Of a stretch of 64,000 nt of DNA, positions 37,623 through 47,271 are shown in pieces. The translations under genes and the position numbers were made by a program. The first letter of the stretch is position 1, and every line of letters starts with the position of its first letter. The notes beneath the pieces are model-generated. The model had not been told where the DNA came from and searched no databases. It was given only the letters and a program-made list of their open reading frames with translations. Source of the DNA: Maribellus sediminis (lineage in GTDB: Bacteria > Bacteroidota > Bacteroidia > Bacteroidales > Prolixibacteraceae). The stretch is from the NCBI RefSeq assembly GCF_011799805.1, contig NZ_WXUB01000005.1, positions 310,001-374,000 on the forward strand, given 5' to 3'.

Positions 37623-38843
37623 TTAAAATACTTCGTTAATTCCAAAATAGAAACCGTGGGCACCATACTTTCCAAAGGCATAATCGAGCGATAAATTGGC
37701 CCGAGATTTTTTATTAATCATTATTCTCAGGCCGGCTCCATAGGCGTAATCCAGGTATTTAAAAAGCTGAATATCGGCGTCGCGGTTACTCGCTGTTGTT
37801 GTGTTAACGAATACTACACCGCCAAAAGTTTCTTTGGTTTTCTGAAGTGGGAAACGGTATTCAACCTCTCCGTACAAAAGATCCTCTCCACGAAAACGTC
37901 CCTGCGTATAGGCGCGTCCCGACCGTCCAAACTGATCCCATCCCACCGCCGGCAGATCCATATAAGGCACCTTGCCTGAGGTTACAAACCAACCGTAGGT
38001 CCAAAAGCCAATCAGGTGGCGAGGCCTGTTCTTGTCAACATGCAGATAATCGCGGTATTCGAGCCAAAGAACAGATGAACTTTTATTGCTGCCCAGAAAT
38101 TCAGGATTGATCCTGATGTTGGCAAAGGCGTAACGTCCGCTGTACGGATTGATGGCATTATCGCGGCTATCGAGTAAAGCGTTAAAAGAAAGGCCTGATA
38201 AAGTATATTTGTCGGTTGAAAATCCATTTAATGTTTGATAGCCGTAATGACTTGTTACTACAGGTTGTTCTGCCCCGAGATCCAGTAAATTATCCTGAAT
38301 TTTAGAATGAATGTCGAGGTGATAACCAACGCCTACAAAATAGCGGGTATCACCAATGCGTTTAAGAACCGTTTCGTGAAAACGCAGGTAGTTGAACTCC
38401 ATCATTTGTGCATCGGGTATCGGTTGGGTAAACAAACCGTCTTCGTATTCAACACCCGTTCCCACCGGTTTTCCTGACTGGGGGCCGGTTCCTAAACCAT
38501 ATGTAGGCTGCGAAGAAATAAAATAACGCCAGTCGCCCAACAAGTTCCAGCTGTCGCCGGAAAGAAAAACATTGGTCTTGGCAGTAAAAAGAAACTGCTT
38601 TTTTGTGGTGTAAATCAGAGTGCCTAATCCTGATGAGATACTTGTATTCACAGGATCACCCATGAACCAACTGGCTCCGGGAGCTACCCCCAGAAGCCAT
38701 CCACCGGTTGGATTATATGCAATTGCAGGTAAGGGAATGATTGAAAAGTTCTTATCCTTTTTTTCTTTCTTATCTTCTTTCTCTGTGGCAAAAACAGTAC
38801 AGCTTACCAGAATTAGAATTACTAAAATTGCTGTTTTTCTCAT
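37623..38843 (-). CDS. Omp85-type (BamA/TamA) outer-membrane barrel without POTRA domains
   Basis: This 406-residue protein has a signal peptide (to about 19), a highly charged stretch (KEDKKEKKDKN), then only barrel sequence of the bacterial surface antigen (D15) type: GWLLGVAPGASW at the start, AYTQGRFRGEDLLYGEVEYRFP-like signature (RFRGEDLLYG replaces VRGF), and the last strand GFYFGINEVF. Lacking POTRA repeats, it cannot work like BamA; such short Omp85 barrels may be pores or export routes for the proteins encoded with them. It heads a unit with a second barrel protein and a small secreted protein. Confidence 0.82.
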   Translation of the reverse strand: MRKTAILVILILVSCTVFATEKEDKKEKKDKNFSIIPLPAIAYNPTGGWLLGVAPGASWFMGDPVNTSISSGLGTLIYTTKKQFLFTAKTNVFLSGDSWNLLGDWRYFISSQPTYGLGTGPQSGKPVGTGVEYEDGLFTQPIPDAQMMEFNYLRFHETVLKRIGDTRYFVGVGYHLDIHSKIQDNLLDLGAEQPVVTSHYGYQTLNGFSTDKYTLSGLSFNALLDSRDNAINPYSGRYAFANIRINPEFLGSNKSSSVLWLEYRDYLHVDKNRPRHLIGFWTYGWFVTSGKVPYMDLPAVGWDQFGRSGRAYTQGRFRGEDLLYGEVEYRFPLQKTKETFGGVVFVNTTTASNRDADIQLFKYLDYAYGAGLRIMINKKSRANLSLDYAFGKYGAHGFYFGINEVF

Positions 38844-38877
38844 TGACTTTTATTGAAAATAGCTAATACAACATCGA

Positions 38878-39894
38878 TTAATCTGTTTTCTTCAGAATGG
38901 CCAAAACTTCGCCTTTTTCATCGAGTAAAGTAAGTTTTAGGTTGGCAATTTTATAGGCACGGACCTTCGGAATCAGCTTATTGAATTTATCAGGAATGTT
39001 CATATCCATACACATTTTCTTAGTTCCGGCCAGCGTGCCAAAAACAAGTTCGGTGTTGGTCAGGGTGGTAATTTCCCCGGTAATGTTATTGCATCCATCC
39101 GTTCCTGCAACCGTTAATTCGGTGCTGTTGATTTCGAGCCGGGGAGCGTTATCCTGATCAGATACAGCTACGCCGTCAACCACTTCGGCTACCCAAATAT
39201 CATTCAGCAAAATTTTGGCTTCCGTACCTTTTGTAAACTCCAAAAGCTCAGCGTCGTTTTCATCCATAAACGTCAACGTGTTTTCCGAGAGTTTATATTG
39301 CTTTACAGCTTGAAGTGCTTTATTAAATGCGGTGGCAATTGCCATGTCGGGGCACATTTTCTGAGTGGCCGCGAGCGGACCCAGTTCGATGGTGCTTTCA
39401 CCCAGTTTGCTGATACTTCCGGTGAAATTATTGCAATTATCGATCCCGCTGATCTGCATTTTTGTGATGTCGATAAAAAGTTGCGGCAGAACTCCGGCTC
39501 CGCGCGTACGGGGCAGTTTTATTACCGAGCCGTTTATTTTCAGGGCTTCCCAGCTTCCGTTCAGGCTTAACCTGGCGTCTTCTCTTTTCTCAAGTACTTC
39601 AACAAGTATATATTTTATGGACGAAGCATCGGCCGGAACGTTTTCCAACTGTTCTTCTTTTACTTTGAGTTTGTAAATGAACCCGGGTTCGTATTCAAAA
39701 CCTTCAATTTTTGAATAGAAGTTTTGCCATGCTCCATCTTCGAGCGCTTCTCCTTTCTGGATCAACATACATTTCATTGGGCCAACACCAACACAATCTA
39801 CCTTGTAACTGTTTACCCAATATATTTCTGCCTTTTCTTTGGGACTACATGCAAACAGCATCAGAATAATCCCGAAAACTACTGTGTTTTTCAT
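38878..39894 (-). CDS. Lipoprotein with DUF4377 and two META (HslJ-like) domains
   Basis: This 338-residue protein has a lipobox (ILMLFAC, Cys16). Residues about 24-100 match DUF4377 (YWVNSYKVDCVGVGPMKCML, GFIYKLKVKEEQLENVP). Two META domains follow, each with a DNCNNFTG- or DGCNNITG-type motif and a downstream TxKMC (ATQKMCPD, GTKKMCMD), characteristic of HslJ-like domains. HslJ is linked to novobiocin resistance in E. coli, but the role here is unknown. The tandem META repeat is an internal duplication. Confidence 0.87.
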   Translation of the reverse strand: MKNTVVFGIILMLFACSPKEKAEIYWVNSYKVDCVGVGPMKCMLIQKGEALEDGAWQNFYSKIEGFEYEPGFIYKLKVKEEQLENVPADASSIKYILVEVLEKREDARLSLNGSWEALKINGSVIKLPRTRGAGVLPQLFIDITKMQISGIDNCNNFTGSISKLGESTIELGPLAATQKMCPDMAIATAFNKALQAVKQYKLSENTLTFMDENDAELLEFTKGTEAKILLNDIWVAEVVDGVAVSDQDNAPRLEINSTELTVAGTDGCNNITGEITTLTNTELVFGTLAGTKKMCMDMNIPDKFNKLIPKVRAYKIANLKLTLLDEKGEVLAILKKTD

Positions 39895-39934
39895 CTTATT
39901 AAAATTGTTGTTTCAAATTATTGAACTGAACAAA

Positions 39935-40114
39935 CTACATTCTTCCTCCGCTGTACATATCAAGACTTACGTGAGGATCGAGTCTGGGGCCATTCGGGCC
40001 AAAGCGAACATCAACTCCGGCATTGGCTCCCCAATGCATATTTGCACAGCCTGACAAGGCAAAACCGGCTGCCAATAGCACTAAAACGGCTACTATTTTT
40101 ATTTTCTTTTTCAT
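39935..40114 (-). CDS. Short lipoprotein (59 residues)
   Basis: The frame encodes MKKKIKIVAVLVLLAAGFAL followed by SGC and ANMHWGANAG; Cys23 is the lipid-attachment residue. The mature peptide is only 37 residues, with VDVRFGPNGPRLDPHVSLD and a glycine-rich end. The complete signal, lipobox and clean stop support a real gene. Function unknown. It lies between the VOC and META genes on the same strand, 7 bases after the VOC stop. Confidence 0.75.
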   Translation of the reverse strand: MKKKIKIVAVLVLLAAGFALSGCANMHWGANAGVDVRFGPNGPRLDPHVSLDMYSGGRM

Positions 40115-40121
40115 GACATTT

Positions 40122-40991
40122 TTATCTTAAAATCCATTGTTGTATTGTAAACTGTGCTCCCGTTGGATCCATTAAAACGGCCACGGTACCCTTTCGAATC
40201 GATGGATCGGGTTCCATCATAACATGAGCTCCTGCAGCTTTGGCTTTTGCCAGCGTTGCCTTTACATCTTTCACTTTTATATAAGGCATCCACGAACTTC
40301 GGGCACCTTCAACCGGATTTCCAATGGCTCCGGACAGCGTTTTATTGTCTTTTTGAAAGAGGAAGTACGGAACTTTTGAATCTTTCACTTCAGAGCTTTC
40401 ACAGGTGGTAAGTCCCTTGTAATAATCGATCGACGCTTGCAAGTCGGTGGTCCATAGTTCGTTCCACAACCATGAATTCATTTTTATATCACCGGCTCGT
40501 TGTGGTTGCGGATCTCCGCTTTCTGATTTCAGAAAAGCAACGAAAGCTCCCTGGGGATCCTGAACCAGTGCAGTTTCACCTCTTCCTGCAAATGTTGCTT
40601 TTTTAAAGATGGTTTTGCCACCCGCCGATGAGTTGTATTTAATGGCAGCGTTAACATCCGGAACCGACATAGAACTGAGCCATTCTGCCGACTTACCGTA
40701 TTGATCGGCCAGTTTAAAAATACCGCCAATTGGCGTTCCTTCATTCTTAATAACGAAATAGGTATTCTCGCCATAGCCAAGCGTTTCATATTCCCATCCG
40801 AAAACTTCGGAGTAGAAATCTCGCGCGGCTATTGGATTATAGGTGGCCAGGTCGTGCCATACAAACTGCCCCTGGTTGTGGGCATTGGTTGCGGTTTGCG
40901 ACACCGGTGGAAAAGTAATGGGTGGAGTACAACCCATTAAAATTATTGCCGAGACAATAATTGTGGAGATAACGTTCAATTTTCGTTTCAT
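40122..40991 (-). CDS. VOC-family (glyoxalase/bleomycin-resistance fold) lipoprotein
   Basis: This 289-residue protein has a lipoprotein signal (IVSAIILMGC, Cys21) and two VOC modules: FVWHDLATYNPIAARDFYSE and MNSWLWNELWTTDLQASIDYY each start a beta-alpha-beta-beta-beta unit, with DPQGAFVAFL and DPTGAQFTIQ ending them. VOC proteins bind metals and diverse small molecules; an exported, lipid-anchored form is less common. Substrate unknown. Followed closely by the 59-residue lipoprotein. Confidence 0.85.
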   Translation of the reverse strand: MKRKLNVISTIIVSAIILMGCTPPITFPPVSQTATNAHNQGQFVWHDLATYNPIAARDFYSEVFGWEYETLGYGENTYFVIKNEGTPIGGIFKLADQYGKSAEWLSSMSVPDVNAAIKYNSSAGGKTIFKKATFAGRGETALVQDPQGAFVAFLKSESGDPQPQRAGDIKMNSWLWNELWTTDLQASIDYYKGLTTCESSEVKDSKVPYFLFQKDNKTLSGAIGNPVEGARSSWMPYIKVKDVKATLAKAKAAGAHVMMEPDPSIRKGTVAVLMDPTGAQFTIQQWILR

Positions 40992-41184
40992 TGCATTTTA
41001 ATATTGGTGTTTGTTCGTATTCATTTCTGGGAGATCAATACAATTTAATTCGGATGCTGATGGATTAAGTTTGTCCTTTAAAAGCATCTTTCCCCAAGTT
41101 ACTTAAGTATAATGTTAAGTGCAATACTTGAGCAGCTCTATTTTTCAAAACATTTTATCCGTTTTTTTTGTTCGAGCCTGACTA
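40992..41184. other. Spacer upstream of the VOC gene
   Basis: AT-rich sequence, probably carrying the VOC promoter; no gene or clear element seen. Confidence 0.35.
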
Positions 41185-41411
41185 TTACGCAAAAATTTCT
41201 TTAAAATCATTTTTCATGCTTACTACGTAACAGCCTTTTTCTGCTGTATCTCCAACCGCTTTTTCAGTACCGTGCATGTAACCGTATTCACGTGCTTCAT
41301 CGTCATGATTCACTAAAATGGCCATCGATGGTCCATTAACTGAAAGCGTGTATTCTTTTGTTTCCCAAACAAGTAATGGATAAAGAAGTTTAATATTGTT
41401 TATCTGATATT
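41185..41411 (-). pseudogene. 3' fragment of a HAD-superfamily phosphatase-like gene
   Basis: The minus strand, open from about 41411 to the stop at 41185-41187, encodes PLLVWETKEYTLSV, then AILVNHDDEAREYGY and YVVSMKNDFKEIFA. NHDDxxREY followed by WxVVSMKxDWKxxF is the recognisable end of HAD-type acid or phosphorylcholine phosphatase-like proteins. No start and no catalytic DxDxT part are present, and an in-frame stop lies upstream. It is a gene tail left between two intact genes. Confidence 0.6.
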
Positions 41412-41521
41412 AATAAGAATTAAACAAAAAAGGGCAGTTTGAATATGAATTAAATGCGTAATAATTTATCATTTAACCGATGCGTAAATGAGTAAGGGTA
41501 GTTCGTGGCATAATACTATTA

Positions 41522-42667
41522 CTAATTTATGTCTTTCACACAGCGAAATCCAGTGTGGCTCATTCCGGTATAGATCTCACCGGGCATTCGGGCAGCAACG
41601 CGATAACTCGAGCAGTAACTGTCGTTGCACAGGAAAGAACCGCCACGAATGGTTTTTCGCTGGTCGTACGGATTTCGTGCATCGTTGCTTTTATCGGGGC
41701 CTTTGGGATCTGTAGTTAATTTATCAGTTGGAAGACTTTTGTAATAATCCATGTCGTACCAGTCGGCTGTCCATTCCCAAACATTACCGGCCATATCGTA
41801 CAAGCCATAAGGATTTGGGGCATATGATTTAACGGGCGAAGTAGCGTAAAAGCCATCGGTTTGTGTATTCATATTCGGGAAATGTCCGTTCCAGGAATTG
41901 GCTTTTGGGGCACCTTCTTCGATGTGCTCATTTCCCCAGGGGTAAATGTTATTTTGCAGACCACCGCGGGCGGCAAATTCCCACTCGGCTTCGGTAGGCA
42001 ATCGTTTACCTGCCCATTTGCAATAGGCCACAGCATCGTTCCAGCAGATGTGCACCACCGGATTATTTTCCCTGCCGTTTATGTTGCTGTCAGGCCCTTC
42101 AGGGTGTTTCCAGCTGGCGCCAACTACCCACGACCACCATTGCGAATAATCGTTTAACGGAACCGATTGTGCTGGGGGAGTGAACACCATAGAACCGGCT
42201 TTTAACATCTCAGCTGAAGGCTTTGGCGTACCCGGCGGAACCTGCGTTTTCATAAGCTCCCAGTCAATATCTTTTTCGGCCTCGGTAATATAGCCGGTCT
42301 CTTCAACAAACTTTGCAAACTGAGCATTGGTTACTTCATGGATATCCATCCAAAAACTGCCTACTTTAACCGGATGTTTGGGGAATTCATCGGGCCGGGC
42401 CTGATCGTTGTCGGCGCCCATTTCAAAGGTTCCTCCTTCGATAAAAGCCATGTCCTCATAACCGGCCGGATTTGCCTTAATTTCACTGGTGTCGGTTCCG
42501 GTCAGAAAGCGCGATTTCGAATTTACCTGGCAGCAACTCAATTCCATGTTTGGTGTCTGCATTGTGTCGGATTGAACAGCAACTTGTTCTGCTTTTTTAC
42601 TTTTCGATGGCGAGCAGGAGAAGAAGATGAATGCAATTATGAGGACCTGTAGTAGTGATTTTATCAT
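41522..42667 (-). CDS. Formylglycine-generating enzyme (sulfatase-modifying factor), lipoprotein
   Basis: FGE oxidises a cysteine in the C-x-P-x-R motif of sulfatases to C-alpha-formylglycine, with oxygen and copper. The 381-residue product has a lipobox (IAFIFFSC, Cys18), the family opening FIEGGTFEMGADNDQ, FWMDIHEVTNAQFAKFV, CKWAGKRLPTEAEWEFAARG, DMAGNVWEWTADW, and near the end GGSFLCNDSYCSSYR. The two cysteines there (347 and 352) align with the catalytic pair of human FGE (SYMCHRSYC), so this is likely a true enzyme rather than a non-catalytic relative. It would act in the periplasm. Two substrates of the right type lie at 47.3 and 55.2 kb. Confidence 0.9.
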   Translation of the reverse strand: MIKSLLQVLIIAFIFFSCSPSKSKKAEQVAVQSDTMQTPNMELSCCQVNSKSRFLTGTDTSEIKANPAGYEDMAFIEGGTFEMGADNDQARPDEFPKHPVKVGSFWMDIHEVTNAQFAKFVEETGYITEAEKDIDWELMKTQVPPGTPKPSAEMLKAGSMVFTPPAQSVPLNDYSQWWSWVVGASWKHPEGPDSNINGRENNPVVHICWNDAVAYCKWAGKRLPTEAEWEFAARGGLQNNIYPWGNEHIEEGAPKANSWNGHFPNMNTQTDGFYATSPVKSYAPNPYGLYDMAGNVWEWTADWYDMDYYKSLPTDKLTTDPKGPDKSNDARNPYDQRKTIRGGSFLCNDSYCSSYRVAARMPGEIYTGMSHTGFRCVKDIN

Positions 42668-42878
42668 TTCATGAATATTTGTGTCAATGATAATAACTCA
42701 ATTCGCAATGAAAGGTTTAAAGGTATTTTATTGGCAGAATAAAAAAGTGGAATAGTACCGATTCTGGTTATTTGCAAAGGCGAAAAGGCCTTGAAGCTTT
42801 AACCAGCCGATCAAAACGAGTTGCCGTTAAAAACCTGCTTTCTATCTGCATTTTCCTTTAAAAAGTTAGATTTAAAAC

Positions 42879-42886
42879 TAAATTTG
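42879..42886 (+). promoter_or_regulatory. Putative -7 box of the PQQ-propeller gene
   Basis: TAAATTTG matches TAnnTTTG, 16 bases before the ATG at 42903. Confidence 0.5.
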
Positions 42887-42902
42887 CCTGAAATTGATAG
42901 TG

Positions 42903-44183
42903 ATGAAACGAGCACTTATACTTCTGCTATTTAGCATCGCAAGTTCATTGGTAATTGCACAAGACTGGCCCGATTGGCGTGGAACTAACCGCGATGCCGT
43001 CTGGAATGAATCCGGAATTCTGAACGCATTTGAATCAGATACGATTCCGGTAAAATGGTCGGTAACCATTGGCCCGGGCTATTCAGGACCGACAGTAGCA
43101 AATGGCAAAGTTTATGTAAGCGACCGGATTGAAAAACCCGTACAGCAAGAACGAGTGCTTTGTTTCGATGAGAAAAACGGAGCTAAACTTTGGGAATTTG
43201 CATATGATTGCGAATACCTCGGTATTGGTTACCCTGCCGGACCGAGAGCTTCTGTTGTTATTAATGACGGAAAAGCCTATTCGCTGGGAACCATGGGGCA
43301 TTTATTTTGTTTCGATGCGGCTTCAGGAGAGGTGGTATGGAAAAAGGATCTAAATACAGCATACGAAATTGTAATGCCGATTTGGGGAATTGCAGCAACT
43401 CCTTTGCTTGTTGACGATAAGATTATTGTCCATGTAAGTGGCAGTAATAATGCATGTATTGTAGCCTTTAATAAAAATACCGGCAAAGAAATCTGGCGCA
43501 ATTTAGATGACAGAGCCGGCTACTCCGCACCCCTGTTAATCGAAAAAAGCGGTAAGCGGGTAGTGGTCAACTGGACCGAACACAGTTTGTCGGGTTTAAA
43601 CCCTGAAAACGGTGAAGTGTATTGGCGCTTTCCATGGGAAACGGGTTCGGGGATGAGTATTGCCACACCAGTTTTAGCAAACGATCATATTTTTGTTAGT
43701 GCTTTTTACAGCGGCTCGATGTTGGTAAAACTGGGCGATGATTATACCAGCGCCGAAAAAATTTGGCAGCGGAGTGGCGAAAGCGAGCGTAAAACCGACG
43801 CCTTACATTGTGTGATGAACACCCCGGTAATTTTAGGTAAATACATTTATGGTGTCGACAGTTACGGCGAGTTGCGCTGTCTTGACTTTTTCACAGGCGA
43901 CCGCATTTGGGAAGATCAAACTGCAGTGAAAAGAAATCGCTGGGCAAACATCCATTTTATTCAACACAACGATAAAATTTGGATGTTTAATGAACAGGGA
44001 GAATTGCTTATTACTGAATTATCACCCAAAGGATTTACCGAAATCAGCCGGGCAAAATTAATTGAACCCACAAAAAAGCAATTGCCTCGCGGCGTAACCT
44101 GGACACATCCTGCCTTTGCCAATAAGCATGTATTTATACGCAACGATAATAAATTGATATGTGCCGATTTATCGGAAAAGTAA
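42903..44183 (+). CDS. Secreted PQQ-like beta-propeller protein
   Basis: This 426-residue protein has a signal peptide (MKRALILLLFSIASSLVIAQ) and a WD/PQQ-type propeller: DWPDWRGTNRDAVW, then repeated units such as CFDEKNGAKLWEF, CFDAASGEVVWKKDL, AFNKNTGKEIWRNL and LNPENGEVYWRFPW. No PQQ-binding or heme-binding catalytic residues were recognised, so it may be a non-enzymatic binding protein. The ATG at 42903 is taken over an upstream TTG three codons earlier. It is first of four plus-strand genes of the polysaccharide locus. Confidence 0.85.
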   Translation: MKRALILLLFSIASSLVIAQDWPDWRGTNRDAVWNESGILNAFESDTIPVKWSVTIGPGYSGPTVANGKVYVSDRIEKPVQQERVLCFDEKNGAKLWEFAYDCEYLGIGYPAGPRASVVINDGKAYSLGTMGHLFCFDAASGEVVWKKDLNTAYEIVMPIWGIAATPLLVDDKIIVHVSGSNNACIVAFNKNTGKEIWRNLDDRAGYSAPLLIEKSGKRVVVNWTEHSLSGLNPENGEVYWRFPWETGSGMSIATPVLANDHIFVSAFYSGSMLVKLGDDYTSAEKIWQRSGESERKTDALHCVMNTPVILGKYIYGVDSYGELRCLDFFTGDRIWEDQTAVKRNRWANIHFIQHNDKIWMFNEQGELLITELSPKGFTEISRAKLIEPTKKQLPRGVTWTHPAFANKHVFIRNDNKLICADLSEK

Positions 44184-44401
44184 GTGAGAAAACCAAAGCC
44201 TGTTTTATCCGGGGAATAGTAATTGCCTGGGGAAGAAGATACCAGATTGTTGTTATCGATCGATAAGTGTAATTCAACCTTTTGGTCACTAAAATTCTAC
44301 GCGAATAATTGTTTAATGCGATTACCGCATTAATAGTATATTTAAGGCACAAATCAGTTATCCGTTTGTTTTTGGTATTCAGCATACAAAAATCAATTGC
44401 C

Positions 44402-45931
44402 ATGAATAAAATTACATCATTCCTGATCTTACTTTTTATTGTTTCGAATCTTCGGGCTGAAGTATACAATGTAGTTAAGCTGGGAGCCGATGCCAGCGGT
44501 AAGGAAAAATCAACAGATATTATTAATGGAGCCATTCAAAAAGCTGCAGAGAATGGCGGAGGCACTATTTATTTCCCGGCCGGAAATTACCAGACCGGGC
44601 CGATTCACCTGGAAAGTAATATAACTCTTGATCTGGAAGCCGGTGCACACATTCAGTTTTCCGACGATTTCGATGACTTCTTGCCCTATACAAGGGTGCG
44701 TTTCGAAGGATATTTTATGAATACCTTTTCGCCACTAATCTATGCTGTTGGGGCCAAAAATATTGCCATTAAGGGCGAAGGAACGATGGATGGAAACGGT
44801 AAATACTGGTGGGCAGCCCAGCGCCAGACGATGGGTTTTAAACACGAAGGCGACCGGGTGGTTGATCTGACTCCGTACCAGGAATTCTGGGCAGCAGAAA
44901 ATGCAGAACTGGTTGGAACCAAGTATGAAAAAGAGCATTTCTTTCGTCCGCCGTTTATCCAGTTTATCGAATGCGAAAATGTAGATATCGAAGGAATAAC
45001 CATTATGAACTCGCCATTCTGGACCGTGAATCCGGTTGCTTGTAATGATGTTCGCGTGCATGGAATTACCATTTCGAATCCACACGACGGTTACAATACC
45101 GACGGTATCAATCCATCATCCTGTAGTAATGTGCGCATTTCGGATTGCTTTATCAGCGTGGGCGACGACTGTGTAACGATCAAGTCGGGGAGAGACGAGT
45201 TCGGCAGAAATTATGGTAAACCCTCTGAAAATATTACCGTTACCAATTGTGTGATGTTGTCGGGGCACGGTGGAGTGGTCATTGGAAGCGAAATGTCGGG
45301 TGGAGTAAAAAACGTGACGATTTCGAATTGCGTTTTCGATGGAACCGACAACGGCATTCGCCTGAAATCGGCCCGTGGTCGTGGCGGTGTTGTTGAGAAT
45401 ATCCGCGTGAATAACATTGTGATGCGCGATATCAAAAATACGGCCTTCATCTTTAACCTGTTTTACGATAAGGGAACCAGTGTGGAACCGGTTACCGAGC
45501 GCACACCTATTTTCAGAAATATTCATATCAGCGATGTTACCGGAGTGGATATAAACCAGGCCGGCGCATTAACCGGAATTGAAGAAATGCCGGTGGAGGA
45601 AATTTCCTTAACCAACATCAACCTTAAAGCAGAACGGGGATTTATCGCTCAAACCGGCAAGAATCTGTATTTCTCCAACATCGATATTGCTACCGAGATC
45701 GGTCCGTCAATGTCGTTTACCGATTGTCACGAACTGGTGCTCGATAACGTGCGCTCGGGAAAGCCAATAGCAGGAGAAGCCATTGTTGAAATAAATTCTT
45801 CAACCCAGGTACTTATCAATAATTGTTTCCAAATGGTGCCCGCTGATGTATTTGCAAAAATTTCGGGCAGTAAAGTCACAAAAGGAACCAATTATTTGGG
45901 ACAGGTAAAACAGCCGTTTATCCAGAAATAG
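44402..45931 (+). CDS. Polygalacturonase-type GH28 glycoside hydrolase
   Basis: GH28 enzymes hydrolyse alpha-1,4-galacturonic (or rhamnogalacturonan) links with inversion, folded as a right-handed parallel beta-helix. The 509-residue product has a signal peptide (about 1-19), and the four GH28 signatures in order: NTDG (232-235), GDD (254-256), GHGGVVIGSEMSGG (288 on) and RLKSARG (320 on). The two Asp of GDD and the Asp of NTD are the catalytic set. The frame is open 31 codons upstream, but the ATG at 44402 directly precedes the signal peptide. It is followed by GH27. Confidence 0.92.
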   Translation: MNKITSFLILLFIVSNLRAEVYNVVKLGADASGKEKSTDIINGAIQKAAENGGGTIYFPAGNYQTGPIHLESNITLDLEAGAHIQFSDDFDDFLPYTRVRFEGYFMNTFSPLIYAVGAKNIAIKGEGTMDGNGKYWWAAQRQTMGFKHEGDRVVDLTPYQEFWAAENAELVGTKYEKEHFFRPPFIQFIECENVDIEGITIMNSPFWTVNPVACNDVRVHGITISNPHDGYNTDGINPSSCSNVRISDCFISVGDDCVTIKSGRDEFGRNYGKPSENITVTNCVMLSGHGGVVIGSEMSGGVKNVTISNCVFDGTDNGIRLKSARGRGGVVENIRVNNIVMRDIKNTAFIFNLFYDKGTSVEPVTERTPIFRNIHISDVTGVDINQAGALTGIEEMPVEEISLTNINLKAERGFIAQTGKNLYFSNIDIATEIGPSMSFTDCHELVLDNVRSGKPIAGEAIVEINSSTQVLINNCFQMVPADVFAKISGSKVTKGTNYLGQVKQPFIQK

Positions 45932-45999
45932 TAACATCAATAATTCATTACGAAATATAAATTAATGTGGAATAGTGGACATGCCGCAAATCTGAATTC

Positions 46000-47217
46000 A
46001 TGAGAACAAAAAGTACATTACTGTTAATTAGTCTGTGGTTGTTTGTAACCGCAGGTGCACAGGATTTTAAGTCGCTCACACCAACTCCTCCAATGGGATG
46101 GAACAGCTGGAATTATTTTGGAAAAAATGACATTAACGAGACGATCATAAGAGAATGTATCGACGCCATTGTCGAAAGCGGATTAAAAGATGCCGGTTAC
46201 GAATACGTGGTGGTCGATGGAGGTTGGCGGGATACTGAACTGGATGCTGACGGCCGCCTAAAATCACATCCCGTAAAATTTCCCCACGGCATAAAACCTT
46301 TGGTTGATTATGCTCATTCAAAAGGCTTAAAGTTTGGCGTACACACTGTTCCGGGCACCCACGATTGCGGTGGCGATAAAGTTGGTGCCTATAATATCGA
46401 AGAGGTTCATATCAACCAATTTATCGAATGGGGATTAGATTTTATTAAAGTTGATAAATGCAAGCTGGATTTAGATTGCGAAGCGAATTGCTGGACAGAG
46501 GAAAAAACGGAAGAGGTTTACCGAAAATGGCGGAAAATTCTCGACGAAAAGAAAAGCACTATGGTTTTGAGCATTAGCGCTTATAAATTCCGGGATTGGA
46601 ATTCTGAAGTCTGTAACATGTCGAGAACCACCGGAGATATTAGTGCCAGAGTTTCGGGCGGAGCATTTTTTACACACAAAAGCGGAGATAAGCCATCAGA
46701 TTATGCACCACGTTCGGTAATGGGGATTGCCCATAAAAATAACCTATGCGCTGATTTTGCCGGCTCCGGATACTGGAACGACCCCGATATGCTGGCAAAC
46801 GGCGATAACGGCCTGTCGGTAGCGGAGCAGGAATCGCATTTTGCATTGTGGTGTGTAATGTCGGCACCGCTTTTTCTGGGAAATGATCCTCGGTACATGC
46901 TGGATTCGGATAAAAAGATAATAACAAACAAACTTGCAATTGCCATCGATCAGGATCCAACAGAGCAGGGGAGGTATATTTATTCCGAAAATGCGGTTGA
47001 AGTATGGAAGAAAAATCTGGACAATGGAAAATCCGCGATACTGATCATAAACGCCGGTGAGGAAGCTGTCACGAATTTTAGCCCAAAACTTGAGCAACTT
47101 GGCATTGAAGATGGTGCGAAAGTTCAGGACGTGTATAGCGGTGAAAAGTATAAATTAAGGGGAACAACTGAGTTTTCACTAAAACCGGGCGCCTGCAAAT
47201 TCATTCTTGTTAACTAA
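46000..47217 (+). CDS. Alpha-galactosidase-type GH27 glycoside hydrolase
   Basis: This 405-residue secreted retaining enzyme has a signal peptide (about 1-20), TPPMGWNSWNYFG at the start of the barrel, YVVVDGGWRD, DFIKVDKCKLD with nucleophile Asp152, and SRTTGDISARV with acid/base Asp213. A short C-terminal beta domain (from about 325) follows. GH27 members are mostly alpha-galactosidases, some beta-L-arabinopyranosidases; the choice cannot be made from sequence alone. It lies between GH28 and a sulfatase on the same strand and is probably exported with them. Confidence 0.92.
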   Translation: MRTKSTLLLISLWLFVTAGAQDFKSLTPTPPMGWNSWNYFGKNDINETIIRECIDAIVESGLKDAGYEYVVVDGGWRDTELDADGRLKSHPVKFPHGIKPLVDYAHSKGLKFGVHTVPGTHDCGGDKVGAYNIEEVHINQFIEWGLDFIKVDKCKLDLDCEANCWTEEKTEEVYRKWRKILDEKKSTMVLSISAYKFRDWNSEVCNMSRTTGDISARVSGGAFFTHKSGDKPSDYAPRSVMGIAHKNNLCADFAGSGYWNDPDMLANGDNGLSVAEQESHFALWCVMSAPLFLGNDPRYMLDSDKKIITNKLAIAIDQDPTEQGRYIYSENAVEVWKKNLDNGKSAILIINAGEEAVTNFSPKLEQLGIEDGAKVQDVYSGEKYKLRGTTEFSLKPGACKFILVN

Positions 47218-47271
47218 TTGAATAAAATTGAGTTGCGTTAAATCAAACCAAAAAAAATACCGATCAATAAA

